A stretch of DNA of 64,000 bases from Muribaculaceae bacterium (GTDB taxonomy: Bacteria; Bacteroidota; Bacteroidia; Bacteroidales; Muribaculaceae). The stretch is from assembly GCA_016292745.1 (NCBI GenBank), contig JAEDFO010000002.1, positions 1 to 64,000 of the forward strand, in the 5' to 3' direction. The notes beneath the pieces are model-generated. The model made no database searches. It saw only the letters and a list, made by a program, of their open reading frames with translations, and was not told where the DNA came from. Made by a program: the position numbers and the translations under genes. Positions 52,037 through 61,174 of this stretch are shown here, in pieces. How positions within the stretch are numbered: the stretch's first letter is position 1; each line of letters opens with the position of its first letter.

Positions 52037-52061
52037 TCCCGTAACAACGAGCAACAACTGG

Positions 52062-52094
52062 GGGAGGACTCGGCTTTGGCTGAGTCCTCCCTTT
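52062..52094 (+). terminator. Terminator of gdhA
   Basis: GGGAGGACTC (52062-52071) pairs perfectly with GAGTCCTCCC (52082-52091), followed by TTT. Confidence 0.8.
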
Positions 52095-52150
52095 AGATAT
52101 ATATGGAAAGTGAGCGCACGCATTCACTTTCTGTTCAATAATGATATTTA

Positions 52151-52855
52151 CTAATCCGTTGCTGAATCTTCTAATTGTACTGGATTATGCAGTCTTAATA
52201 CCTTCTTGATTTTGTAAACTATTACCCATTGACAAATGTTTTCGTTTAAGTATTCAGATTCATTTCCTTCATAATCGGTTATTACATCTGTGGTAGATAT
52301 GAGCTTAATGCTATTATCTTGGAAATCAACAAGGTATCCATCATTATCGAATTCTTGAGTGCTGTACACTTCCCATGTAATTGTGGTAAGGGATGTTTCT
52401 TCTCCTTGGTATTCAACTTTTTTATCTGATACAACTTTCACCATAATTGAAGGGTCGGCATTGTATGTAAGAATGCTGCCCTCCACGATCCCCATTAGAG
52501 TGAAATTAAGGGGTGGACGGTGTTTTGAAACTTTCTCAAGAGATGCAATATCGTTAGCTTCAAGATCATTGGTCATTTCGTTGCTTACCTCATCGGTTAC
52601 ATCTTTTCGGTTAAATAGTTCTAAGATTGCAATTGCTTGATCTTTATGTATTTGAAAGAATTCTCGGTTTGTATTGATGCGCTGAGGCTCGAATGCCTTG
52701 TGTAGAGCTTTCTCTATTTTTAGACAATCAATTGAATTTACCTCACAAGCATATTCTACATCAAATGGTACTGGAACCCCTGTTGTATACAATTCTCTTA
52801 AACGAGAATCTAATTCACAACGTGTTGTCATTCCTATTTTTACTAATGTTGGCAC
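52151..52855 (-). CDS. GIY-YIG (T5orf172-type) protein lacking its N-terminal strand
   Basis: Encodes 234 residues from a GTG. It starts inside the nuclease domain: TLVKIGMTTR...RLRELYTTGVPVPFDVEYAC, then KIEKALHKAF....INTNREFF, as in T5orf172/MUG113 GIY-YIG proteins. The preceding strand that carries the first half of the motif (typically .YVY.L.N...PG) is missing. Upstream codons give no match before a GC-rich hairpin 21 nt away. The C-terminal half (about 105-165, LNFTLMGIVEGSILTY...KVVSDKKVEYQG) resembles the RAMA/DUF4357-type domain seen with such nucleases. It is A/T-richer than its neighbours. Either a truncated, possibly inactive gene or one with an unrecognised start; homing or restriction-type nucleases are the nearest relatives. 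Confidence 0.6.
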   Translation of the reverse strand: MPTLVKIGMTTRCELDSRLRELYTTGVPVPFDVEYACEVNSIDCLKIEKALHKAFEPQRINTNREFFQIHKDQAIAILELFNRKDVTDEVSNEMTNDLEANDIASLEKVSKHRPPLNFTLMGIVEGSILTYNADPSIMVKVVSDKKVEYQGEETSLTTITWEVYSTQEFDNDGYLVDFQDNSIKLISTTDVITDYEGNESEYLNENICQWVIVYKIKKVLRLHNPVQLEDSATD

Positions 52856-52875
52856 AAACTGGATAGGGGATAGGG

Positions 52876-52912
52876 AAGGCGGGCGGCATCTTGCGATGCT
52901 GCCCGCCTTTTG
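52876..52912. terminator. Strong hairpin behind the MacB-like operon
   Basis: AAGGCGGGCGGCATC (52876-52890) pairs with GATGCTGCCCGCCTT (52895-52909, one mismatch). TTTT follows on +, and TTCCC on the minus strand, where it would end the efflux operon just before the GIY-YIG fragment. Confidence 0.7.
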
Positions 52913-52968
52913 TGGTGCTACGCCTTTGGCTTCGCTTGTTTAAGGTTTCGCCAAGTTGAGCTCTGTGG

Positions 52969-54189
52969 CTATTCGTAGCGGATTGCTTCGATGGGGTCGA
53001 GTCCTGAGGCTTTCTTTGCCGGGTACCAACCGAAGAATATTCCGGTGGCAGTGCACACCAGGAATGAAAGCACTACCGAGTAGCCTTGTATGGCGATGGG
53101 CCAGTTGAGAATGCCTTTCACCGCCACAGCAGCCCCGCAGCCAAGGATTACGCCAATTATGCCTCCAGTGATGCTTATTATCACCGATTCAATGAGGAAT
53201 TGTGCAAGGATGTCGCGTCCGCGGGCGCCGATGCTCATACGCAGGCCTATCTCGCGCGTGCGCTCGGTAACCGACACATACATAATGTTCATAATGCCGA
53301 TACCGCCCACCAGCAGCGATATGCCGGCTATGCAAGCCAGCAGAATGGTCATCATGTCGCTGGTTGAGCTCATCATCGAGCTGAGTTCTTGCTGCGAGCG
53401 TACGTTGAAATCGTCGTCGTCGGTTTCCTTCAGCTTGTGGTTCTTGCGCAGGATGCCAGTGATTTCGTCAATGGCAGATTCGGTTTGCTCTTCAACTATA
53501 GCCGATGCAAAGAGTCCTTGGATGTAGTCGATGGCAAGCACACGTTTCATGATGGTAGAGTAGGGAGCCAGCACCACATCGTCCTGGTCCATACCCATGC
53601 TGTTGTAGCCCTTCGATTCGAGCACACCGATTACGGTGAACGGAATTTTGTTGAATCGGACCACTTTGCCTAAGGGGCTGCTGCCGTCGGGGAAAAGGTT
53701 ATCGATAACCGTTTTGCCGAGGATGCACACCTTGGCGGCGCTCTGTATGTCGCGTGAGGTGAACATGCTGCCGCTTTCAACCTTGAGTTTGCGTATCTCC
53801 AGATATGCCGGCGACACGCCGTAGATGGTTGATGGGTAGTTGTTGGCACCGTAGATGAGTTGTCCGCCGCTGTTAACCGATGGCGATACGGCACTGAGCA
53901 ATGTGCACTGGTCGAGTATCGACTGGTAGTCGACAGGTTTCAGTGTCTGCATGTCGTCGGCCGATTGGCGCACGCCGCCTCGGTTTTCGGTGCCGGGCAT
54001 AATCATAATCATGTTAGAGCCCATTTCTGAAATCTGGGCCTTGATGCTTTGCTTCGAGCCTTGGCCTATTGCGAGCATGGTGATTACCGAGCCCACGCCT
54101 ATAATGATGCCGAGCATAGTGAGAAAGCAACGCAATTTGTTGTTTCCCAATGCCTTGATGGCTATTTTCAATAGATTCAGTATGTTCAT
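52969..54189 (-). CDS. MacB-like ABC transporter permease
   Basis: Encodes 406 residues. One membrane helix near the N-terminus (about 20-42, CFLTMLGIIIGVGSVITMLAIG), a large periplasmic MacB_PCD domain (about 50-240), and three C-terminal helices in the FtsX-like domain (about 285-400, including ISLLVGGIGIMNIMYVSVTERTREIGLRMSIGA). This is the mechanotransmission-type permease of tripartite pumps exporting macrolides, peptides or other compounds. The ATG at 54189 is 5 nt after the ATPase stop and begins the expected MNILNLLKIAIKAL. Here, unlike E. coli MacB, ATPase and permease are separate proteins. Confidence 0.93.
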   Translation of the reverse strand: MNILNLLKIAIKALGNNKLRCFLTMLGIIIGVGSVITMLAIGQGSKQSIKAQISEMGSNMIMIMPGTENRGGVRQSADDMQTLKPVDYQSILDQCTLLSAVSPSVNSGGQLIYGANNYPSTIYGVSPAYLEIRKLKVESGSMFTSRDIQSAAKVCILGKTVIDNLFPDGSSPLGKVVRFNKIPFTVIGVLESKGYNSMGMDQDDVVLAPYSTIMKRVLAIDYIQGLFASAIVEEQTESAIDEITGILRKNHKLKETDDDDFNVRSQQELSSMMSSTSDMMTILLACIAGISLLVGGIGIMNIMYVSVTERTREIGLRMSIGARGRDILAQFLIESVIISITGGIIGVILGCGAAVAVKGILNWPIAIQGYSVVLSFLVCTATGIFFGWYPAKKASGLDPIEAIRYE

Positions 54190-54193
54190 AATG

Positions 54194-54946
54194 TCAGTCG
54201 TTCTCTTTAGGAAGTGAATCGTAAACCTCTTTAGCCGAGCGGATGTTGGTGTTAATCGTGTCGGATACAATCTTGCCGTCGCGTAGCACTATGTTTCGGC
54301 TGCTGAACTGCGACAGTTCCGGATTGTGAGTTACGAATATTATGGTGCGTCCGCGGCGGAAAATTTCCTGGAACAGCATCAGTATGCTATAAGAAGTGCG
54401 GGTATCGAGGTTACCAGTGGCCTCATCGGCAAGCAGAATCACGGGGTCGTTGACGAGAGCGCGAGCTATGGCTACACGCTGCTGCTGTCCGCCCGACATC
54501 TGGTTTGATTTGTGCATCTTGCGGTCGCTCAGCCCCACCACATCGAGAGCTTCCGAAGCGCGGCGCTCGCGTTCTTTGGCCGATATCTTCGAGTTGTACA
54601 TCAGTGGCAGCTCCACATTCTCAAGTGCAGTGGTTTTAGGCAGCAGGTTATAGTTCTGAAACACGAATCCAATCTTGCGGTTGCGCAACATAGCACGGTC
54701 GTTCTTACCCATTGTACGCACGGCCACACCATCAAGATAGTATTCGCCCGAAGTCGGGGTGTCGAGGCATCCGAGCAGGTTGAGCAAGGTCGATTTGCCC
54801 GAGCCCGATGTACCCATAATGGTGACGAATTCGCCTTCGTTGATTGAGAACGACACACCGCGCAATGCATGTACTTCTTCGTTTCCCACAACGAAGTTGC
54901 GACGGATTTTTTCGAGTCGTATTATTTCTTTCGACATAGTTGTCAT
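54194..54946 (-). CDS. MacB-like ABC transporter ATPase
   Basis: Encodes 250 residues. Complete ABC ATPase: Walker A GTSGSGKST (about 45), Q-loop in FVFQNYNLLP, signature MSGGQQQRVAIARAL (about 148), Walker B VILLADEATGNLD, and H-loop VTHNPE. The residues after the Q-loop (LLPKTTALENVELPL) are those of the LolD/MacB class. An alternative start ATG lies at 54937. It sits between the adaptor and the permease gene in a minus-strand operon TolC-MacA-ATPase-permease. Confidence 0.95.
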   Translation of the reverse strand: MTTMSKEIIRLEKIRRNFVVGNEEVHALRGVSFSINEGEFVTIMGTSGSGKSTLLNLLGCLDTPTSGEYYLDGVAVRTMGKNDRAMLRNRKIGFVFQNYNLLPKTTALENVELPLMYNSKISAKERERRASEALDVVGLSDRKMHKSNQMSGGQQQRVAIARALVNDPVILLADEATGNLDTRTSYSILMLFQEIFRRGRTIIFVTHNPELSQFSSRNIVLRDGKIVSDTINTNIRSAKEVYDSLPKEND

Positions 54947-54964
54947 TCAGCTAATCGAGGTTGT

Positions 54965-56203
54965 TTACTTCTTGTTGCTTTTTCTTTGCGGAGGCTTTGG
55001 CATGAACGGGTTCGATTCGCCGCCACCTTGCTGCTGAGCTTCCTGTGGCATTGCCGAAGTGTAGTTCTGGGCCACTACATCGCCTTCGCGAAGGCCGTTG
55101 ACCACCACTACATCAATGCCGTTGTCGATACCGAGCTCAATCTCGGTGGGTTTAAGCTTGCCGTCGCTGAGCACCCATACAAGACGATGCGGGTCGTCGG
55201 TAGGGATAGCCGGGTCTTTAGGCTTATCGCTCTCGGCATGAGCCGGAGCGCCATGTGGCGGAGTGGGCATCTCGTCGAATGAAGGCAGATTATCGGCACC
55301 TTCAAATTCCTGAGGCATGAACTTGAGAGCTTTCAGCGGAATAGTGAGCACATTGCGTGCCTCCTTGGTGTTGATGGTTATGTTGGCGGTGAGGCCCGGA
55401 ATTAGTTTCATGTCGGGATTGGCTGCGTCGATAAGAACTTCATAGGTAACCACATTAGATGTGGTGGTTGGGTTGATGCGCACCTGTGTCACCTTGCCTG
55501 AGAATACGTCGTTGGGATAGGCATCGACGGTGAAAGTGGCGTTCTGTCCCACTTTCACTGAGCCTATGTCGGCTTCGTCAACGTCGGCCACCACCTGCAT
55601 GTTGTTAAGGTCGGCGATGGTGAACAGGTTGGCAACGCTCATGTTCGAAACCACTGTCTGTCCCACTTCAACTTCGCGCGAAATCACTATGCCGTCAATT
55701 GGAGCGTAGATTTCGGCATAGCTCAGGTTTCGGGCCGCCTTAACGCGGTCGGATTTGCTTTTTTCGTACGATGATTTTGCTATCAGGTAGTCCTTTCGGG
55801 TAGTATCGAATTCGTAGTCGCTGATAAGTTGCTTGTCGTGCAGAGCCAGGTCGCGCTCGTAGTTCTTTTTGGTGTATTCGTATGTTAGTTTTGCGCTTTC
55901 CAGGTTTGCATCGGCAGCCTTCAGCTCGCTCTCGAGAGTAGTCTTGTCGATTTCGGCAATCAGGTCGCCGGCCTTCACTACAGAGTTATAATCGGCATAA
56001 AGTTTCGATATGATGCCGGTAACCTGAGTACCTACATCTACTTGGGTTACGCTCTCGAGAGTTCCGGTCGATGTAACCGACTCACACACTTCACCGAAGC
56101 CTACGGTGATGGTTTCAAGCTCTATTCGTTCCTTCTTAGAGCAAGATGCAGCCGATAACAGAATCATCAGGCACGCAAAAAATGTTAAGCTATTGAGTTT
56201 CAT
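54965..56203 (-). CDS. MacA-like periplasmic adaptor (HlyD family)
   Basis: Encodes 412 residues. The N-terminal signal ends LLSAASC with Ser-Lys-Lys after the cysteine, so a lipoprotein anchored in the inner membrane is likely. A lipoyl/beta-barrel adaptor core follows: VDVGTQVTGIISKLYADYNSVVKAGDLIAEID (about 55-86), a coiled-coil hairpin (about 90-165), the second lipoyl half IYAPIDGIVISREVEVGQTV, the beta-barrel, and a membrane-proximal domain with a Pro-rich insertion (about 310-340). It links the ABC permease to the TolC-like channel. The C-terminus is Lys- and Gln-rich. It lies 25 nt after the TolC gene. Confidence 0.92.
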   Translation of the reverse strand: MKLNSLTFFACLMILLSAASCSKKERIELETITVGFGEVCESVTSTGTLESVTQVDVGTQVTGIISKLYADYNSVVKAGDLIAEIDKTTLESELKAADANLESAKLTYEYTKKNYERDLALHDKQLISDYEFDTTRKDYLIAKSSYEKSKSDRVKAARNLSYAEIYAPIDGIVISREVEVGQTVVSNMSVANLFTIADLNNMQVVADVDEADIGSVKVGQNATFTVDAYPNDVFSGKVTQVRINPTTTSNVVTYEVLIDAANPDMKLIPGLTANITINTKEARNVLTIPLKALKFMPQEFEGADNLPSFDEMPTPPHGAPAHAESDKPKDPAIPTDDPHRLVWVLSDGKLKPTEIELGIDNGIDVVVVNGLREGDVVAQNYTSAMPQEAQQQGGGESNPFMPKPPQRKSNKK

Positions 56204-56228
56204 ATTGTAATATTCGATTTTAACGGGT

Positions 56229-57557
56229 TTATGGCAGGGTAATGCCTTGGTTGTTGTAGAAATTAAGCAGTTTAATGTTCAGGATAGCCAAATATTTCGA
56301 TTGCAGTAGTTCGAGGCGTGCGTTGAGCAGGTCGTTGTGCGATGTGAGCAATTCGAGAGGGTTCACCAGCCCCAGTCGGAACTGCTCGTTGGTGAGTTCA
56401 TCGGTTAGTTCGGCGCTTTTCAGCTTTTCCTTGCCACTGATATACTTGGCCTGTGCATTCTGAGCTTCGAGATAAATGCTTTCTATGGTTTGCGAAATGT
56501 CGTTCTTTGTCGATTCCAGATTCAGGTCGGCATTCAGACGGTCAACTTTGGCCTTGGCCACAGCGGTCTTGGTGCTCTTCTGGTTGAAGATTGGTACAGA
56601 TAGGGTGACGCCGATTTGCTCGTGCAGGCTGTTCTTCAGCTGGTCGCCGAAGCTGTATCCGGTTCCCGATGCATTGCTGGCACCTACCGAGCCCGAGAGT
56701 GATATGGTGGGGTAGTACCCGCTGCGGGCAATCTTTATGTCGGTGTCGTTGATTTGCTGTTGCAGTTCGCTGCTTTTCATTTCGGGTAGCCATGCAAGGG
56801 CTGTGTGGAATACCTCTATTTTGTCAGGCAGCTCACTAAGCACCAGATTGTCATCGAGATTTGGGGTAGCCAAGGCAATGTCCGATTCGATGTCGAGCTC
56901 AAGAATCTTTTTCAGAGACATTATCTTCGAATCGTAATTAGTCTGGGCTGAAACCACATTGTAAACGTCCGACTGATATTGCGATTCGAGTTGTGCATAG
57001 TCAACTCTCGAAAGCCGGCCGGATTTCATCAGTTGCTCGGCGCGTTCTTTTTGGGTTTTGCTCACCTCGACAGTTTGGTTGGCAATGTCGATTGATTCTT
57101 TGGCATAGAGCACCTGCAGATAGCACGAAAGGATTTCGGTTGACAGATAGTTCTGCAATTGCTCCACAGTTAGGTTGTTGCTTTCGGTTTGCAGTTGCTG
57201 GCGTTTGATAGAATTAGAGCGTGAACCGCCATCGAAAAGAGTCCATTGGGCATTAAGTCCATAGCTTCCGGCGTATGAGTTGCTTTTGGCTCCGTCGGCT
57301 GGGCTAGAGTAGTTGGTGTAGCCGTGGGAAGTGGCGAAATCAAGTGTGGGAAACCATTTTGCCTTGGCTGCCTCAAGGTCGTATTTCCCCGATTCTACAG
57401 TAAGTTGTGACTGCTGAAGCTGGATGTTGTGGCTTGAGGCATAGTCGAGACATTGCTGAAAATCCCACAGTTCGGGCTGCGTGTTGTCCGATGCACCTGC
57501 TGCCAATGCTCCTGACAGCAATAGTGCTGCGAAAAGATACTTGTTGGGTATTGTCAT
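56229..57557 (-). CDS. TolC-like outer membrane efflux protein
   Basis: Encodes 442 residues. It has a signal peptide (about 1-22, GALAAGA). Two outer membrane factor repeats follow, each with long helices: WDFQQCLDYASSHNIQLQQSQL (first repeat) and IEVFHTALAWLPEMKSSELQQQ...GYYPTISLSGSVG (second). The final segment EQFRLGLVNPLELLTSHNDLLNARLELLQSKYLAILNIKLLNFY is typical. It trimerises into the outer membrane channel of the pump and is the first gene of the operon. The 177-bp region upstream (57558-57734) is A/T-rich, with no certain promoter box. Confidence 0.93.
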   Translation of the reverse strand: MTIPNKYLFAALLLSGALAAGASDNTQPELWDFQQCLDYASSHNIQLQQSQLTVESGKYDLEAAKAKWFPTLDFATSHGYTNYSSPADGAKSNSYAGSYGLNAQWTLFDGGSRSNSIKRQQLQTESNNLTVEQLQNYLSTEILSCYLQVLYAKESIDIANQTVEVSKTQKERAEQLMKSGRLSRVDYAQLESQYQSDVYNVVSAQTNYDSKIMSLKKILELDIESDIALATPNLDDNLVLSELPDKIEVFHTALAWLPEMKSSELQQQINDTDIKIARSGYYPTISLSGSVGASNASGTGYSFGDQLKNSLHEQIGVTLSVPIFNQKSTKTAVAKAKVDRLNADLNLESTKNDISQTIESIYLEAQNAQAKYISGKEKLKSAELTDELTNEQFRLGLVNPLELLTSHNDLLNARLELLQSKYLAILNIKLLNFYNNQGITLP

Positions 57558-57734
57558 AGTGTCACTTTATTTGTTTACCGATACAAATATCTAAATATAC
57601 TTTGCCATCGGGAAATCAAATAGACAGCATAAAATGATTTTACCCTAAACTCTTAAATTTAACATTTGAATTGCTAAAATCGTTATTTTCTTTAGCCAGT
57701 ATGTTAATATTTGTGCTTGAAAATTAAGAAAACG

Positions 57735-59018
57735 TCAATCCTCGCTGTTCCATAGTTCATGCTGGCGTTGAGCCAGCTTGTCCTCGGCAGGATTGTGGCA
57801 GGGGTTCCAGAACGCGGGATGTCCGATTGTTTCGGGCATATAAGCCTGTCGGGTGAAATGATGTGGATAGTCGTGTGGGTATTTATAACCTTCGTGGTAA
57901 CCGAGGTCGCTCATCAGTTTGGTTGGTGCATTGCGCAAGTGAAGCGGAACGGGCTGATTGCCGGTTTTCTCAACAAATTCGAGCGCAGCATCGATTGCAA
58001 GGTAAGCCGAGTTGCTTTTCGGAGATGTGGCCAGATATATGGTACATTCCGATAGAATGATGCGCCCCTCAGGCCATCCGATTTTTGTAAGGGCGTCGAA
58101 AGTAGCGTTGGCCAGCAGCAAAGCATTGGGGTTGGCGAGCCCTATATCCTCGCTGGCAAGAATCACGAGGCGGCGAGCAATGAATTTCGGGTCTTCGCCT
58201 CCGGCAATAAGCCGGGCAAGCCAATATATGGCGGCATCGGGGTCGCTGCCTCGAACCGATTTAATGAATGCCGAGATTATGTCGTAGTGCAGTTCTCCGT
58301 TTTTGTCGAAAGCCATTGGATTCTCTTGCAGACGGCTGGTTACGATATCGTCGTTGATAACGAATGCCTCACCGCTTTTCACCGATTGACGTATAAGGTC
58401 GAGAATGTTAAGCAGTTTACGGGCATCGCCGGCCGAAAAGCGCAACAGCGCCTCGGTAGATTCCACTCTCACCTCCAGCCCCTTGAATATTTCGTCGGTT
58501 GAAAGGGCTCGGTTGAGCAATTCCAGCAGGTCGTCGTTGTCGAGCGGCTTCAGCACATACACTTGTGCGCGCGACAGCAGAGGGCGGATAACCTCGAACG
58601 AAGGGTTTTCGGTGGTGGCGCCTATTAGGGTCACCGTTCCGTTTTCCACGGCGCCAAGAAGCGAATCCTGCTGTGATTTGTTGAAACGGTGGATTTCATC
58701 GATGAAGAGGATAGGACGTCCGTTGGAAAACACGCTTCGCGCATCGGCCTTGCATCGGTCGAGCACTTCACGCACCTCCTTAACCCCCGATGTAACGGCC
58801 GAGAGTGTGTAAAACGGCACTTTGGTCTGCTCTGCGATTATGCGAGCAAGAGTGGTCTTTCCCACACCTGGAGGGCCCCAAAGAATGAACGATGATATGT
58901 TGCCCGTCTCAATCATGCGGCGAATAATGGCATTCTCGCCTACAAGATGCTTTTGCCCGATGTATTCGTCGAGCGATTTCGGACGGAGCCGTTCGGCTAA
59001 TGGCTGATATGTTGGCAT
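57735..59018 (-). CDS. rarA: Replication-associated recombination protein A (MgsA/RarA)
   Basis: Encodes 427 residues. An AAA+ clamp-loader-like ATPase acting at stalled replication forks. Landmarks: PLAERLRPKSLDEYIGQKHLVG at the start, Walker A WGPPGVGKTT (about 45), Walker B ILFIDEIHRFNK (about 95), sensor-1 IGATTENPSFE, arginine finger LLSRAQVY, and the tetramerisation domain DPDAAIYWLARLIAGGEDPKFIARRLVI. I chose the ATG at 59018; a TTG at 59039 would overlap ligA. It starts 8 nt after the ligA stop, so the two repair genes form an operon. Confidence 0.96.
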   Translation of the reverse strand: MPTYQPLAERLRPKSLDEYIGQKHLVGENAIIRRMIETGNISSFILWGPPGVGKTTLARIIAEQTKVPFYTLSAVTSGVKEVREVLDRCKADARSVFSNGRPILFIDEIHRFNKSQQDSLLGAVENGTVTLIGATTENPSFEVIRPLLSRAQVYVLKPLDNDDLLELLNRALSTDEIFKGLEVRVESTEALLRFSAGDARKLLNILDLIRQSVKSGEAFVINDDIVTSRLQENPMAFDKNGELHYDIISAFIKSVRGSDPDAAIYWLARLIAGGEDPKFIARRLVILASEDIGLANPNALLLANATFDALTKIGWPEGRIILSECTIYLATSPKSNSAYLAIDAALEFVEKTGNQPVPLHLRNAPTKLMSDLGYHEGYKYPHDYPHHFTRQAYMPETIGHPAFWNPCHNPAEDKLAQRQHELWNSED

Positions 59019-59025
59019 TTCCTTT

Positions 59026-61041
59026 TTATTCTTTTTCAATCATTTCGAGGAACTGGTCCTCGTTGATAATGGTAATTCCCAGATTGCGGGCCTTTTCAAG
59101 TTTGGCAGGGCCCATATTATCGCCGGCAAGCACATAGCTGGTTTTCGATGAGATAGAACCTGAATTTTTGCCGCCGTTGGCTTCAATCATGGCCTTGTAT
59201 TCGTCGCGTGAATGGTGTGAAAACACACCGCTAATAACTATTGTCATACCAGCGAGGCGGGTCGACTTCTTGGCAAGCGTTTCACGGTCAATGGCCATCT
59301 TTAGCCCGGCAATCTTCAGGCGCTCGATAATGGCTTGGTTAAGTGGCTCGGCAAAATATTCAACAACGCTTTCGCCGATTATCTGACCAATCTCGTCGAT
59401 GCTCGACAGTTCATCGACATTCATCGCCATCAGATGGTCGATGTCACCCGCTGCAAAAGCCAGTTTCTTGGCCACAGTTTCGCCAACGTTAGGTATCGAC
59501 AATGCATACACCACTCGTTCGAACGGTACATTTCGAGAATCTTCAATTCCTTTCATAATTCGAGCCGCCGATTTTTCCTTGAATCGGTCGAGGGTCATCA
59601 ACCGTTCGGCTGTAAGGTCGTAGATGTCGGCAATGGTGCGCACTAATCCGGCAGAATATAGCTGCTCGGCCACTTCCTCGCCAATGCCATCGATGTTCAT
59701 CATTCTCCGGCCTACAAAATGCTCAATCTTGCCGGTAATCTGCGGACGACAACGGTATTTGTTTGGACATACCCATGCAGCTTCGCCTTCTACCCTTTCC
59801 AGTTTAGTGCCGCACACTGGGCAGTGGCTCACAAATTCTATCGGTTTGCTGTCGGACGAGCGTTTGCTGTTGTCGACGCCAACAATCTTTGGAATTATTT
59901 CGCCACCTTTTTCTACATACACATAGTCGCCTTCGTGAATGTCGAGACTCTTGATTATGTCTTCGTTGTGGAGCGAAGCTCGTTTTACGATAGTGCCCGA
60001 AAGAAGCACCGGCTCAAGGTTGGCCACCGGAGTGATGTTGCCCATACGGCCGGTTTCGAACGACACATATTTAAGTTTTGTCGATACTCTTTCTGGCTGG
60101 AACTTGTAGGCAACCGCCCATTTCGGCGATTTTGCAGTGGCGCCCATCTCTTCCTGTTGGGCCAATGAGTTAACTTTGAATACGAGGCCGTCGGTAGCAA
60201 CAGGCAGATTGTGTCGCTCATTGTCCCAATAGTTGATGAATTCGAGGGCTTCGTTGATGTTGTTAAGCACCTTCATGGCGTCTGACACCTTGAACCCCCA
60301 CGATTTTACGGCCTTCATATTGTCGAAATGGTTATCGGCGGGGAGTTCATCGCCCAGTAGGTAATAAATATATGCGTCAAGTCCACGTTTTGCCACTTCG
60401 GCCGAGTTTTGTAGCTTCAAAGTTCCTGAAGCTGCATTTCGCGGGTTGGCAAACAATGGTTCCTCATTGAATTCGCGTTCACGGTTTAGTGCATCGAACA
60501 CCTTCCATGGCATCAGAACCTCTCCGCGTACCTCAAACGAGTCGGGATAACCGAGTCCTTCGGGAAGTTGTAAAGGAATGCTCTTTATGGTGGTGATATT
60601 AGATGTTACATCATCGCCGCGGGTGCCATCGCCGCGGGTAACGGCGCGTACGAGGCGTCCGTGCTCGTAGTGAAGAGATATCGAGGTTCCATCGAATTTC
60701 ATCTCGCCCACGAGTTGCACATTCTCACCTCCGAGTTCCTTGCTCACGCGACGAATGAAATCTTCGACCTCCTCAATTGAATAGGTGTTGCTGAGCGACA
60801 TCATAGGTCTGTCGTGCTTAATCTGGGTGAATGCCTTGTTGATATCGCTGCCTACGCGTTGGGTAGGGGAGTATGGGTCGAAATATTCCGGATTGGCATC
60901 CTCCAGTTGCTGCAGTTCTTTCAGCTTCATGTCGAATTCCAGGTCGGTAATGGTAGGTTGGCTCAGAACGTAGTAGCGGTAGTTGTGTTCGTTGAGTTCT
61001 TTGCGCAGTGCTTCGATGCGGTCTTTAGTTTCGTTGCCCAT
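59026..61041 (-). CDS. ligA: NAD-dependent DNA ligase
   Basis: Encodes 671 residues, full length. It seals nicks in DNA using NAD. Domains in order: Ia (NHNYRYYVLSQPTITDLEFD type motif, about 15-40), the adenylation domain with the catalytic lysine in GEMKFDGTSI (about 115), the OB fold, the four-cysteine zinc finger (CPVCGT...CPNKYRC), HhH repeats, and the BRCT domain (about 590-670). The ATG at 61041 starts MGNETKDRIEALRKEL; a longer frame upstream crosses the promoter and lacks similarity. Operon with rarA. Confidence 0.97.
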   Translation of the reverse strand: MGNETKDRIEALRKELNEHNYRYYVLSQPTITDLEFDMKLKELQQLEDANPEYFDPYSPTQRVGSDINKAFTQIKHDRPMMSLSNTYSIEEVEDFIRRVSKELGGENVQLVGEMKFDGTSISLHYEHGRLVRAVTRGDGTRGDDVTSNITTIKSIPLQLPEGLGYPDSFEVRGEVLMPWKVFDALNREREFNEEPLFANPRNAASGTLKLQNSAEVAKRGLDAYIYYLLGDELPADNHFDNMKAVKSWGFKVSDAMKVLNNINEALEFINYWDNERHNLPVATDGLVFKVNSLAQQEEMGATAKSPKWAVAYKFQPERVSTKLKYVSFETGRMGNITPVANLEPVLLSGTIVKRASLHNEDIIKSLDIHEGDYVYVEKGGEIIPKIVGVDNSKRSSDSKPIEFVSHCPVCGTKLERVEGEAAWVCPNKYRCRPQITGKIEHFVGRRMMNIDGIGEEVAEQLYSAGLVRTIADIYDLTAERLMTLDRFKEKSAARIMKGIEDSRNVPFERVVYALSIPNVGETVAKKLAFAAGDIDHLMAMNVDELSSIDEIGQIIGESVVEYFAEPLNQAIIERLKIAGLKMAIDRETLAKKSTRLAGMTIVISGVFSHHSRDEYKAMIEANGGKNSGSISSKTSYVLAGDNMGPAKLEKARNLGITIINEDQFLEMIEKE

Positions 61042-61065
61042 AATCGTGAAAGAATTATTGTAATA

Positions 61066-61094
61066 CAAATTTAGTGAAAAAATGGAAGATTCAA
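61066..61094 (-). promoter_or_regulatory. Promoter of ligA-rarA
   Basis: TAAATTTG on the minus strand (61073-61066), with TTG (61094-61092) 18 nt upstream. Confidence 0.55.
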
Positions 61095-61174
61095 CTAAGG
61101 CAATGGCATTAAAAAAAGATTGTGCACTATCGTTTCCGAAGTGCACAATCTAATTGTAATGTTATGTCAAATCT

